A DNA stretch of 40,467 bases, taken from a virus. The stretch is from the IMG/VR virus record IMGVR_UViG_3300040960_002449, positions 1 through 40,467 of that record; one strand, 5' to 3'. Position numbers and translations under genes: made by a program. The notes beneath the pieces are model-generated. The model searched no databases, was not told where the DNA came from, and saw nothing but the letters and a program-made list of their open reading frames with translations. Of the stretch, positions 6,436 to 13,709 are shown one piece after another; the stretch's first letter is position 1; every line of letters starts with the position of its first letter.

Positions 6436-6467
6436 CAAATATATATAATTTTAAATAAAAAACCAAT
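6436..6467 (-). promoter_or_regulatory. host-type promoter, four bases from the start codon
   Basis: The minus strand reads ATTG (6467-6464), 20 bases, TATATTTG (6443-6436), then TATT and the ATG at 6431. A start point a few bases after the -7 element would give a leaderless or nearly leaderless mRNA. Confidence 0.6.
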
Positions 6468-6482
6468 ATTTATATAAATAAA
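6466..6482 (+). promoter_or_regulatory. late-type promoter element
   Basis: ATATTTATATAAATAAA ends 15 bases before the ADP-ribosyltransferase gene at 6498. It adjoins the minus-strand host-type promoter, so early and late promoters sit back to back. Confidence 0.5.
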
Positions 6483-6497
6483 TGTTACTATTATACA

Positions 6498-9212
6498 ATG
6501 GAACAACAAGAATTTTTAGAAAGACTTTTTAATAAATTAATCATAGATCGTTTAAATTATAATCCTGTCACTAATATAGAAATTAATATATGTGAGATCA
6601 ATTCACTATTAGATAAACGAAGTGGTATTAACGTACAACTTAAAAGGTATGGTTATATAGGTATGGAAGTCAGAAAATGTTTAAGGAATATATATGGTGT
6701 TACTGAAGATGAATCTGAAATTTTATGGAATATGATTAGACTTCATTTAAAAAAATTAAATTTTGTAGAACACGCATGTGAGGTTTTATATGGAGATTAC
6801 ATACAATACGAATCCGACCCATATCGTTTTGATGGTTATGATTTGAAGGATATTGATGATTTTATTGATTTTATGGGTGAGATTGGATACGGTTCTAGTC
6901 AAAATGACCCACATAGTAATGAAAGAATTAATTTCTTAAATATGATGGACAGAAGTGACTACGAATACATTCAGAGTGAGTTATTTGAGTTAATAGAATC
7001 TTCTTGGGAACCAGATGATGAATATAGAACAATTAATGAAAGTGATGGACCTTATGGTGGTAAAATGTCTAATGTCGGTTTATTATATAGTAAATTAGAA
7101 GATCTGAAAAGACATGGAATATATAAAGGGGATAAGAAATATGATGATGTATTAAAACAGATAGAACAACTTAAAAAAAGTGGTGAAAAATATACAGAAC
7201 CAAAAAAAGGATTCTTTAAGGGTAAGATAGGCGATTATAAAGATAGAAAAAGATATGATGAATTTTCTGACTTCGAAAAAAAGATTTACGATTACCAAAA
7301 GGGGTATGATAACATAGATAAAAGATTGTTACAATATACAAATGACTTTATTAGTTATTATAATAATGTTTACCCTAAAGAAGTAGGTAACATGTTGTAT
7401 ACACCAAAATTAACCAACAAAGAAATTGCAAAATTTTTAACAAAACATTATAGAGAAGACATATACCCTAAATTGACTGGTTTATATAAAAACAAAATTC
7501 TAACACATGGTACTAAAGATTATAAATCGTTAGATGTCATAGATATAGATAAACACATAACCACAGGTACAGGTAATCAAGGTCATTTTGGTAGGGGTTT
7601 ATATTTAACGTCTAGTAGAAATGTCGGTAAACATTATGGTAAGACACAACCATTAGTTCTTCATAATATACAAAACCCATTTTTTATTATACCAGGAAAT
7701 AAAAATTATTATGGTAGTCATGACTTTAAGGGAGTACAATGTACAGGAAAATTAGATTTTAATTCTTTTGATGTAAGTATTATACCTAAAGAAGATGACG
7801 ATAATCAAAAAATATTAAACACTATAGAAAAATCCCCTAATTATAAAATGGTTTCTTATGGTGAGAGTATACCTGAATTAGATAAAATGTGGAAACAAAA
7901 TGCAAAAAAACTATGTTATGCTGATATGGTTAAGAACTTAGTAAATTATTTTGGGATTAGTGATGAACTAGCCAAAAAATTGGCTAACTATACTGAGTAT
8001 TCATATGAAGAATCTCCTGAGTTTGCTTCACTAACAGGTGCAAAGTCATTAGATAAAATTTACAAACAAAACAAATACGACTTAATTGTAACAAATAAAA
8101 ATACATCAGGAGAAGGTTTAGATCGATTTATGGATGCGGAAGTAATAGTTAAAGAACCAACATCTGTAGTTTCAATATTCCCAACACTAAATGCGATAAT
8201 GAAATCAGATGGTAATTCAATACATAGAGATTTAACTAGTTCGAATATACATAATGAGTCACACAAAAGAATTAAGAAAATATTAAGGGAGTATGATGAT
8301 GAAGATAAAGAGTTCGACCCACTTAACGATGATTTAGTTTCAAAAGAACAATACGAAAAAGTTTTTAAAATATTCGATAGTAATCCAGATAAGATATTTG
8401 AGGTACTAAAAGTTTTTGGGTTTAAAGATAATGAATTGGGTGAGACATACGAAAAAGAATATAATTTCATTCACAAGTATTTAACGGAATATAAAGATAG
8501 AACGCCAAAATATATAAGAATTGTTTTTGATGCAAATGATTTATCGGATATGTTTAAAGATGACAGAGATTATGATATACAAACAATGGTTAAAAATTAT
8601 CTAAGTGGTGATTGGGATTATGAACCTATATGGGAATGTATGGATTTTGATTCTTGGTTGTTCGATAAAATAGATGAATCTAATATTAAAACACTTAAAG
8701 AACACTATTTAGAAAATTTAGAAGGTGAAGAATCTGAAGATGATTTTATGGAGTTTGTTGAAAGTGAGTTTGGTAGTGAAATTGGTTGTGCCGCGAGTGA
8801 CGCTCAATACGCCGCAGATATAGATTATTTACATTCTGATTTTGAAAATGGTATCGAAGATTATCTAAGTGGTTTTGGTGGTAAACTACAGAGACCTGTA
8901 GATAAAGAAGGTAATACAGGATTTGGGTTAGAATATGTTGCAGATTTAGAAATAGGGGAACTTACACAGTCTCCTTTCTTTCAAGATTCTCTTTCGGGAA
9001 TTTTAGAAGATACATATCCTGATGATTTTTACGATATTTATAATGATATCATCGAATCAGAAAAAGAGGGTTGGAGTTCTGAATATAATTATTTCTTACC
9101 TGAAGACAAAATATCTATTAATACTGATAAACATTTTAGATATGGTGGTGCAGGAAATATAGACTGGAATTATTTTAATGAAATATTATCAGACAAACTA
9201 TCTTATTATTAA
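6498..9212 (+). CDS. large ADP-ribosyltransferase-like protein (Alt-like role proposed)
   Basis: The product is 904 aa. The part I recognise spans about 330-560: THGTKDYKSLDVID with His337, GHFGRGLYLTSSRNVGKHYG around 360-380, and MDAEVIVKEP with Glu548 near the end. This is the H...G-x-G-x-Y-L-T...E layout of ADP-ribosyltransferases of the polyvalent-protein/PARP-like type, which move ADP-ribose from NAD to a target. The N-terminus (MEQQEFLERLFNKLI) lacks the canonical tag, though T4 Alt also has a divergent one (MELITELFDE). Tag-like motifs are internal: TINES at about 185 and ESHKRIKKILREYDDE at about 587-602. The last 300 residues are acidic and unrecognised. T4 packages Alt and injects it to modify host RNA polymerase; a similar role is inferred. 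Alternative: a toxin-like polyvalent protein. Confidence 0.6.
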   Translation: MEQQEFLERLFNKLIIDRLNYNPVTNIEINICEINSLLDKRSGINVQLKRYGYIGMEVRKCLRNIYGVTEDESEILWNMIRLHLKKLNFVEHACEVLYGDYIQYESDPYRFDGYDLKDIDDFIDFMGEIGYGSSQNDPHSNERINFLNMMDRSDYEYIQSELFELIESSWEPDDEYRTINESDGPYGGKMSNVGLLYSKLEDLKRHGIYKGDKKYDDVLKQIEQLKKSGEKYTEPKKGFFKGKIGDYKDRKRYDEFSDFEKKIYDYQKGYDNIDKRLLQYTNDFISYYNNVYPKEVGNMLYTPKLTNKEIAKFLTKHYREDIYPKLTGLYKNKILTHGTKDYKSLDVIDIDKHITTGTGNQGHFGRGLYLTSSRNVGKHYGKTQPLVLHNIQNPFFIIPGNKNYYGSHDFKGVQCTGKLDFNSFDVSIIPKEDDDNQKILNTIEKSPNYKMVSYGESIPELDKMWKQNAKKLCYADMVKNLVNYFGISDELAKKLANYTEYSYEESPEFASLTGAKSLDKIYKQNKYDLIVTNKNTSGEGLDRFMDAEVIVKEPTSVVSIFPTLNAIMKSDGNSIHRDLTSSNIHNESHKRIKKILREYDDEDKEFDPLNDDLVSKEQYEKVFKIFDSNPDKIFEVLKVFGFKDNELGETYEKEYNFIHKYLTEYKDRTPKYIRIVFDANDLSDMFKDDRDYDIQTMVKNYLSGDWDYEPIWECMDFDSWLFDKIDESNIKTLKEHYLENLEGEESEDDFMEFVESEFGSEIGCAASDAQYAADIDYLHSDFENGIEDYLSGFGGKLQRPVDKEGNTGFGLEYVADLEIGELTQSPFFQDSLSGILEDTYPDDFYDIYNDIIESEKEGWSSEYNYFLPEDKISINTDKHFRYGGAGNIDWNYFNEILSDKLSYY

Positions 9213-9224
9213 TAAAAATTTATT

Positions 9225-9232
9225 ATATTTAT
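9225..9232 (+). promoter_or_regulatory. late-type promoter element close to the start codon
   Basis: ATATTTAT ends 5 bases before the ATG at 9238. If it is a -10-type element the transcript would be almost leaderless. Confidence 0.45.
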
Positions 9233-9237
9233 AGAAT

Positions 9238-9879
9238 ATGAGAACAAAAGATAAAGGTAAAAACATAAAAAAGGTTAATCTTTTAATGGAAATGAGGAAT
9301 CATTTAATAAATGAAGCACCACCATACCATCCCGAAATGAATGATCCTGTAACCGCACCTAGTGCACAACATGGTTATTTAGAAGGTGACGCACCAGAAC
9401 TAATCGGTAAAGAAGTATGGTTTCACACAAATAGACATAATATAATGCACAATAAGAATGGTGCGTTTGGTGTTTATGGTAGAACTAAAAGTGGTAGAAA
9501 ACATAGTACACCAGGTATTATAGGATATACTAATGATTTATTAATAGGTGGGGACATAAACTTTGATATTAGTCCTGGTTACCACAACATTATGAGAACC
9601 ACAAAAGACGCTGGTGAAATGTCTAAAAGATCGCAAGTTGTTGGTGTTGGTGGTGTAGTACAAGAACTACCTGATGATCCTGTAACATTAAAAGAAATCG
9701 CAGAAGAAATAAAATATAATCCATTTATTTCTGATTATTTTCATACCGCAGATGGTACACATAAAGTGGTAGGTGCGGAGTTCGTATACGCTGAATACCG
9801 TCCAGATGGTAGTTATTCATTACACGCAATTAACCCAGTTTTAGAACCATTTAAAATGGGCGAATATAACCCTATGTAA
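9238..9879 (+). CDS. tagged hypothetical protein, 213 aa
   Basis: The basic start MRTKDKGKNIKKVNLLMEM continues with RNHLINEAPP, giving an I-N-E/A site at residue 27. An in-frame ATG at 9286 is a weaker alternative start. The body has several H/N motifs (EVWFHTNRHNIMHN, ISPGYHNIMRTT, YFHTADGTHKVVGAEFVYAEYRPDGSY) that suggest a compact globular domain, perhaps enzymatic, but I cannot name the family. It is separated by one base from the next gene. Confidence 0.6.
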   Translation: MRTKDKGKNIKKVNLLMEMRNHLINEAPPYHPEMNDPVTAPSAQHGYLEGDAPELIGKEVWFHTNRHNIMHNKNGAFGVYGRTKSGRKHSTPGIIGYTNDLLIGGDINFDISPGYHNIMRTTKDAGEMSKRSQVVGVGGVVQELPDDPVTLKEIAEEIKYNPFISDYFHTADGTHKVVGAEFVYAEYRPDGSYSLHAINPVLEPFKMGEYNPM

Positions 9880-9880
9880 T

Positions 9881-10333
9881 ATGAACCCAAAAGAAAGGTA
9901 TATAAATGCAATAATAGACATACTAAATAAAAAGTATGGTAAATCATCTAACCCAAGAAAAGACTACGAACTTTTTGCGTCAGTATTAGGGTATGCAACT
10001 GAAAAAGTGGGACCAGAATTAGTTAATGTTTATGAGATAGAAGATGTATCTGATTTATATTATGAGATTATTAATAGATATGTAAGGGATAATTATGGTG
10101 ATGGTAATAGGGCGTTACCTGGAGACAGAATACGTTTGATTAATATGCCTGATGACCCCAACCCAATAGAACCTAACACTACAGGTACTGTTACATCGAT
10201 AGATACAATTAATATGTTCGGTGAAGATCACTTAAACGTTGATTGGGATAATGGTAGGAATTTAAATTTGATTGTGGGTGTTGATGAATTTGAGGTTATT
10301 GATAAAGATGAACAAAATAATTTTAAACATTGA
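9881..10333 (+). CDS. DUF4314-domain protein
   Basis: The product is 150 aa. The C-terminal half, from about residue 80, carries the DUF4314 pattern: LPGDRIRLINMPDDPNPI, then GTVTSID, then LNVDWDNGRNL and VGVDEFEVI. DUF4314 is a small SH3-like beta domain of unknown function, common in phages and plasmids. The N-terminal 75 residues are helical (ERYINAIIDILNKKYG) and precede the domain as a separate module. There is no I/L-x-E tag. It begins one base after the preceding stop, and its own stop overlaps the TTG start of the next gene. Confidence 0.8.
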   Translation: MNPKERYINAIIDILNKKYGKSSNPRKDYELFASVLGYATEKVGPELVNVYEIEDVSDLYYEIINRYVRDNYGDGNRALPGDRIRLINMPDDPNPIEPNTTGTVTSIDTINMFGEDHLNVDWDNGRNLNLIVGVDEFEVIDKDEQNNFKH

Positions 10334-11352
10334 AAAGATTAATTAGGAAAATATTAAAAGAGGAGTTTTCACATCCGCAACACCAAAAATTTTTAGATGG
10401 TGTGGTTAATTCTTTATTAGAAACTATATATATTTCATCGTCAAATAACATGACTTCGTTTGGTTCAGTTGGTGAGATGGAAGATTATGGTGTTTTTGGT
10501 GAGGAACTTGATCAAATAAGACATGTAGATAAATATATAAAACAATTAGGGTGGGACTATCATTATGACCCTGAAGACCCATATGGTGAAAGGTATTATT
10601 TTAGAACAGATAACCCAAAACACCAATATAGTTCAGATGAATTTTATTATGAAATAGTCTATGATTGGTTAGATACTTTGGTAGAAAAGGGTATATTGGA
10701 TTATAATGAAGATTTCGGTGATCATGGGGAATGGGTTTTGTTAGAAGATGATTTATTATTAAAAAGTAACTTTTTTAATTTTACTTGTACTCTTTGGAGA
10801 ACATTATTAAAAGATGGGTATGAGTTGGGTGCATGTAATAATCCTAGTAACAGAGTCGCAATAATGAAAAAACTTGAAAGTACCTATGACATTGGTGACT
10901 CATTTTCTATGGACTATGTGATTAATGAATTTTTAAGAAGATTACCATATAAGTTAAAAGATATGGGTGTTAAAATGATTATACCTTCAGATAATGAAAC
11001 ATTAAATGAAAGTATTGTTGATGATTTTATTGAGTTTGGGAAAAAAGAATTGACATTAGGTGATGGATTTAGAGTTAATTTAACTGATAATGGTGATGAT
11101 ATTGAGACATTGGCGAACTATGATATGATGGATGGTGAGATTAATGTTCTGACAAAAGATAGGGCAACTCCAGATATAATTAGATCCATCGCACACGAAA
11201 TGGTACACCATAAACAAAACGAAAGAGGTGATTTAAGAGGTAACCCCGAAGAGGGTGAAGATGGTTCTCCTTGGGAAGATGAGGCGAACGCAAAGGCGGG
11301 CGAGTTAGTTAGACTTTTTGGGAAACAATATCCTGAAATTTATGATTTATAA
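10330..11352 (+). CDS. tagged zincin metallopeptidase-like protein
   Basis: The product is 340 aa. The start is a TTG overlapping the previous TGA (TTGA), chosen because it yields MKRLIRKILKEEF, the RI-type tag with an L-K-E site at residue 11; no better ATG exists. Near the C-terminus, SIAHEMVHHKQ (H-E-x-x-H at 289-293) followed about 25 residues later by WEDEANAKAGELVR gives a zincin with a Glu as probable third ligand. The middle (residues 40-230) is acidic and unrecognised. The tag predicts packaging. The substrate could be a capsid, host or envelope protein. The 3' end overlaps the convergent DUF192 gene by 13 bases. Confidence 0.7.
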   Translation: MKRLIRKILKEEFSHPQHQKFLDGVVNSLLETIYISSSNNMTSFGSVGEMEDYGVFGEELDQIRHVDKYIKQLGWDYHYDPEDPYGERYYFRTDNPKHQYSSDEFYYEIVYDWLDTLVEKGILDYNEDFGDHGEWVLLEDDLLLKSNFFNFTCTLWRTLLKDGYELGACNNPSNRVAIMKKLESTYDIGDSFSMDYVINEFLRRLPYKLKDMGVKMIIPSDNETLNESIVDDFIEFGKKELTLGDGFRVNLTDNGDDIETLANYDMMDGEINVLTKDRATPDIIRSIAHEMVHHKQNERGDLRGNPEEGEDGSPWEDEANAKAGELVRLFGKQYPEIYDL

Positions 11353-11741
11353 ACTTTATCTCCGATAGAAATATTATTTGATTCACAGAAACCATCATTC
11401 ACTTCTAAATTACCGTTTGATTCTACAGAAGGGTATATCGTTGTTTCATCTTGAGCGTTAGCCTTTTTAATGTCTACAATCTGATTATCATTTATGAAAA
11501 TCATTTCTATAGGGAAATTAACGTTTTTCATCCAAAAACCACCATCTACATAATCGTAAAACATACCACAATTATCACATAGACTATCTCTATACATTAA
11601 ACCTGTCATTTTCTCTTCGTCTGTGGATGGTACTTCACAATTTACTACAACTTCTTCACCATCAGAGTTTGTTATTCTTAATATACAACTCTCTTTAAAA
11701 GGTACCGATACATTTTCTAATAATAAGTCCAATAGTTTCAT
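11340..11741 (-). CDS. DUF192 protein, possibly tagged
   Basis: The product is 133 aa. The DUF192 signature is complete: VPSTDEEKMTGLMYRDSL, GMFYDY, GGFWMKNVNFPIEMIFIND and a final D-G-F-C...IGDKVYKS. DUF192 is a small beta-rich domain, usually extracytoplasmic, of unknown function, common in marine bacteria and phages. The first residues MKLLDLLLENVS lack a proper signal peptide but end in L-L-E/N, so this could be a minus-strand member of the tagged set. An ATATTTAT element close to the ATG, instead of a host-type promoter, also groups it with late genes. Two cysteine pairs (CDNC and others) are visible. Confidence 0.8.
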   Translation of the reverse strand: MKLLDLLLENVSVPFKESCILRITNSDGEEVVVNCEVPSTDEEKMTGLMYRDSLCDNCGMFYDYVDGGFWMKNVNFPIEMIFINDNQIVDIKKANAQDETTIYPSVESNGNLEVNDGFCESNNISIGDKVYKS

Positions 11742-11745
11742 ATTA

Positions 11746-11753
11746 ATAAATAT
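11746..11753 (-). promoter_or_regulatory. late-type promoter element, minus strand
   Basis: ATATTTAT on the minus strand ends 4 bases before the DUF192 ATG, a spacing that implies a leaderless transcript if it is a promoter. Confidence 0.45.
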
Positions 11754-11802
11754 TGACTTTTTAATAAAAGATAGTTATACTTATACCATAAAAATTTTAA
11801 TT

Positions 11803-11988
11803 ATGCCAAAAAGTAGACATAGAAAAAATCAAAAACAAAAATCTAAGGCTAGAACAGAAAGAATTAAATCCGATCAAAGGAGAGCCCAAAAATTATTTCA
11901 AGAGGAGTTTATGAAAGAGATAGAAAAACTCAAAGATAGACAACTCGATATCGAAGAAGTAGAAGTACAAGAAAAAACCGATAACTAA
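11803..11988 (+). CDS. basic small protein, 61 aa
   Basis: I place the start at the ATG at 11803 (MPKSRHRKNQKQKSK); the frame is open further upstream but that region is antisense to the DUF192 gene. The first 35 residues are very rich in Lys, Arg and Gln, and the remainder is an acidic amphipathic helix (EEFMKEIEKLKDRQLDIEEVEVQE). The charge pattern suggests binding to nucleic acid or to an acidic protein. The stop codon lies in the loop of the terminator hairpin at 11972-12001. Family not recognised. Confidence 0.65.
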   Translation: MPKSRHRKNQKQKSKARTERIKSDQRRAQKLFQEEFMKEIEKLKDRQLDIEEVEVQEKTDN

Positions 11989-12001
11989 TATCGGTTTTTT
12001 T
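11972..12001 (+). terminator. rho-independent terminator containing a stop codon in its loop
   Basis: AAAAAACCGATA (11972-11983) pairs perfectly with TATCGGTTTTTT (11989-12000) around a 5-base loop ACTAA, followed by further T. The loop contains the TAA stop (11986-11988) of the gene at 11803. Confidence 0.85.
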
Positions 12002-12002
12002 A

Positions 12003-12042
12003 TTTCATATCTAATATTTATAATAAAACATTAGATATGAAA
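12003..12042. repeat. 13-bp perfect inverted repeat spanning a late promoter and start codon
   Basis: TTTCATATCTAAT (12003-12015) and its exact complement ATTAGATATGAAA (12030-12042) flank 14 bases. The arms and spacer include the ATATTTAT element (12014-12021) and the ATG at 12037. It could be an operator, or an RNA hairpin hiding the start codon in read-through transcripts. Confidence 0.7.
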
Positions 12043-12546
12043 ATAAGAATCACAGAATCCCAACTCAAAAGAATTGTTACTGAAGAAGGTGGGTACGATG
12101 ATAGAAATATAATGAATATACATGCACAAAGTGTGCAAGAACCATTACTTCAGACATTCGGTGGAACAGTCGAAATATTAAAAAGTTTCATAAATATGTC
12201 TATGATGGGTAAACTTAATAAAGAAAATATTAAAAATTTCATTTCTAATTTAACTACTAAATTATCTATGGACATTGACATGATCGACAGATTAGAAAAT
12301 GAAATATATGTAGATAAAGATTTCAAAAAAGTGGTTAAAGATTACAAGATGTCATTGAAAAAATTACAAAACTACTTAAGATTACTATATTCAGGTGATT
12401 TCGGTATGGTATACGATATGACTGAACAAGAAATAATAAAAGTAATATTAGGTGAAATAGAAAAACTAGAGGGTGATGTAGAAAACTTATCTAGAATGAT
12501 GAAAACGGTACATAATAGATATAGAAATCGTTTAGGTCTAAATTAA
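12037..12546 (+). CDS. tagged helical protein, 169 aa
   Basis: The protein starts MKIRITESQLKRIVTEEGG, a textbook copy of the tag with an I-V-T-E site at residue 16. The body is predicted mostly alpha-helical (for example NKENIKNFISNLTTKLSMDIDMIDRLENEI and a C-terminal EIEKLEGDVENLSRMMKTV), with no cysteines or enzyme motifs. This matches the build of T4 internal proteins: a short cleaved targeting peptide and a compact helical, DNA-associated body. The function of the mature protein is unknown. Its control region carries the inverted repeat at 12003-12042. Confidence 0.7.
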   Translation: MKIRITESQLKRIVTEEGGYDDRNIMNIHAQSVQEPLLQTFGGTVEILKSFINMSMMGKLNKENIKNFISNLTTKLSMDIDMIDRLENEIYVDKDFKKVVKDYKMSLKKLQNYLRLLYSGDFGMVYDMTEQEIIKVILGEIEKLEGDVENLSRMMKTVHNRYRNRLGLN

Positions 12547-12571
12547 ATAACGTTTTAAAAATTAAAGAAAA

Positions 12572-12766
12572 ATGAATAACGAACAAAAAGCACAACTTTA
12601 CCATTCATTGTTGTTACAACATGATAAATTAGATGGACAAATCGCAGATATTAAATCTGAATCTGCGGGTATGGAACTTAACGAAACACAAAAAGCGAAG
12701 TTAAGTTTATTAGAACAACAAAAGAGTGATTTAGTACGGAAGGCAATTAGTCTAATGAATAGTTAA
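12572..12766 (+). CDS. small coiled-coil protein, 64 aa
   Basis: The sequence is almost wholly heptad-like: AQLYHSLLLQHDKLDGQIADIK and, after a turn, QKAKLSLLEQQKSDLVRKAIS, so it probably forms a helical hairpin or dimer. There is no tag. Its stop overlaps the next ATG by one base (TAATG), a strong sign of co-translation with the tagged protein at 12766, which may be its partner. Confidence 0.65.
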   Translation: MNNEQKAQLYHSLLLQHDKLDGQIADIKSESAGMELNETQKAKLSLLEQQKSDLVRKAISLMNS

Positions 12767-13551
12767 TGTTAAATAAAAGTAACATAAAACAAATTCTTAA
12801 AGAAGAAATAAATAAAACAACCCAAAAAAGATTCTCTGAAGGGGTTTTAAAATATGCCTACAATAAAATTTATAATCACCTAAAAAAAGATGAGGGCGCG
12901 AATACCGATATTTGGCCTGGAGAAACCTATGATTACTTTATTAATTACATAAAAAATAAAATTAATAGTGGTAAAAGACTCGAAGAATCAATAAACTATA
13001 TTTTAGATATAATAGTAAGATATTCTAAGGAATTGATGTATGAAGTTGACCCAAAAAAATATATAAAATGGTTACTAGAATATATAGTTAATTATGGTGG
13101 GGGTAATACTGAATATATTGTCGAGGAGGATAAAGATTTATGGTATTATTTAAGAGAAAATAAATATTTATTCCGTTGTGAAGACTCTTTTTTTGAATTC
13201 ATATGGGATAAATACCTTAATCAGTGGGGTGATAACACAAAGGACAGACTTTGGGATGATATCTCTTATGAGGTTGAAGAAAAAATAGAGGATGAGGAGT
13301 GGCAAGAAGAAAATGGTGTCACTTTTGATGGTTTAGATAGAGAAAAAAGTTACTTTATGAGTTATTGGCACTACCCTATGGACTCTTTAGGTTGGCGTAG
13401 GGATAGATTATGTGATTTTTATGTTGATATAATTGGTGATGATGATAACTTTGAGAAGATTTTTAAGTACTATGAGTCAAAGAACATAAATAAAGTTTTT
13501 ATTGGTGACACATTTTATGTGGTAATGAACAAAAATCTATTTTATAATTAA
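12766..13551 (+). CDS. tagged acidic protein, 261 aa
   Basis: The protein starts MLNKSNIKQILKEEINKTTQ, giving the RI-type tag with an L-K-E site at about residue 13. The rest is unusually rich in Trp, Tyr, Asp and Glu (WPGETYDYFINYI, EFIWDKYLNQWGD, YFMSYWHYPMDSLGWRRD), resembling in composition the genes at 6498, 10330 and 34572, but with no recognisable domain. It is followed after 5 bases by a broken HNH gene on the opposite strand. Confidence 0.6.
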   Translation: MLNKSNIKQILKEEINKTTQKRFSEGVLKYAYNKIYNHLKKDEGANTDIWPGETYDYFINYIKNKINSGKRLEESINYILDIIVRYSKELMYEVDPKKYIKWLLEYIVNYGGGNTEYIVEEDKDLWYYLRENKYLFRCEDSFFEFIWDKYLNQWGDNTKDRLWDDISYEVEEKIEDEEWQEENGVTFDGLDREKSYFMSYWHYPMDSLGWRRDRLCDFYVDIIGDDDNFEKIFKYYESKNINKVFIGDTFYVVMNKNLFYN

Positions 13552-13556
13552 TTTAT

Positions 13557-13709
13557 TTATTTTTTTAGTCTTTTTATCCTTCTTAGTGCGTTTCTAGACT
13601 CATTTGTTACTTTAGATCCCTTATCTAAGTTCTCCGTATAGTGTATAAATCGTAGATTTTTGATGTTCCCTATCTTTTCTGGTGGTATATTTCGCGAAAT
13701 GGTTTCATT
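13557..13709 (-). pseudogene. C-terminal remnant of an HNH homing endonuclease
   Basis: On the minus strand, a frame from about 13709 to the TAA at 13559-13557 encodes NIPPEKIGNIKNLRFIHY, then TENLDKGSKV and a basic tail. This aligns with the end of the intact HNH gene at 14572-14988 (NIPPELIGDIKNLQFIYY, then KENIDKGCKV). No start codon or HNH catalytic part precedes it: a TAA lies just upstream and the sequence runs directly into the 3' end of the GIY-YIG gene. It is what is left of a second HNH copy. Confidence 0.7.

Noticed and set aside
6432-6509. Longer N-terminus (MLFHCIIVTFIYINI...) for the gene at 6159, which looks like a membrane segment
   Set aside because: It would cross the host-type promoter and overlap the plus-strand start at 6498; the hydrophobic look comes from AT-rich promoter DNA.
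8060-8470. 136-residue minus-strand frame within the ADP-ribosyltransferase gene
   Set aside because: Shadow frame; the plus-strand reading contains the catalytic Glu region and has coherent composition.
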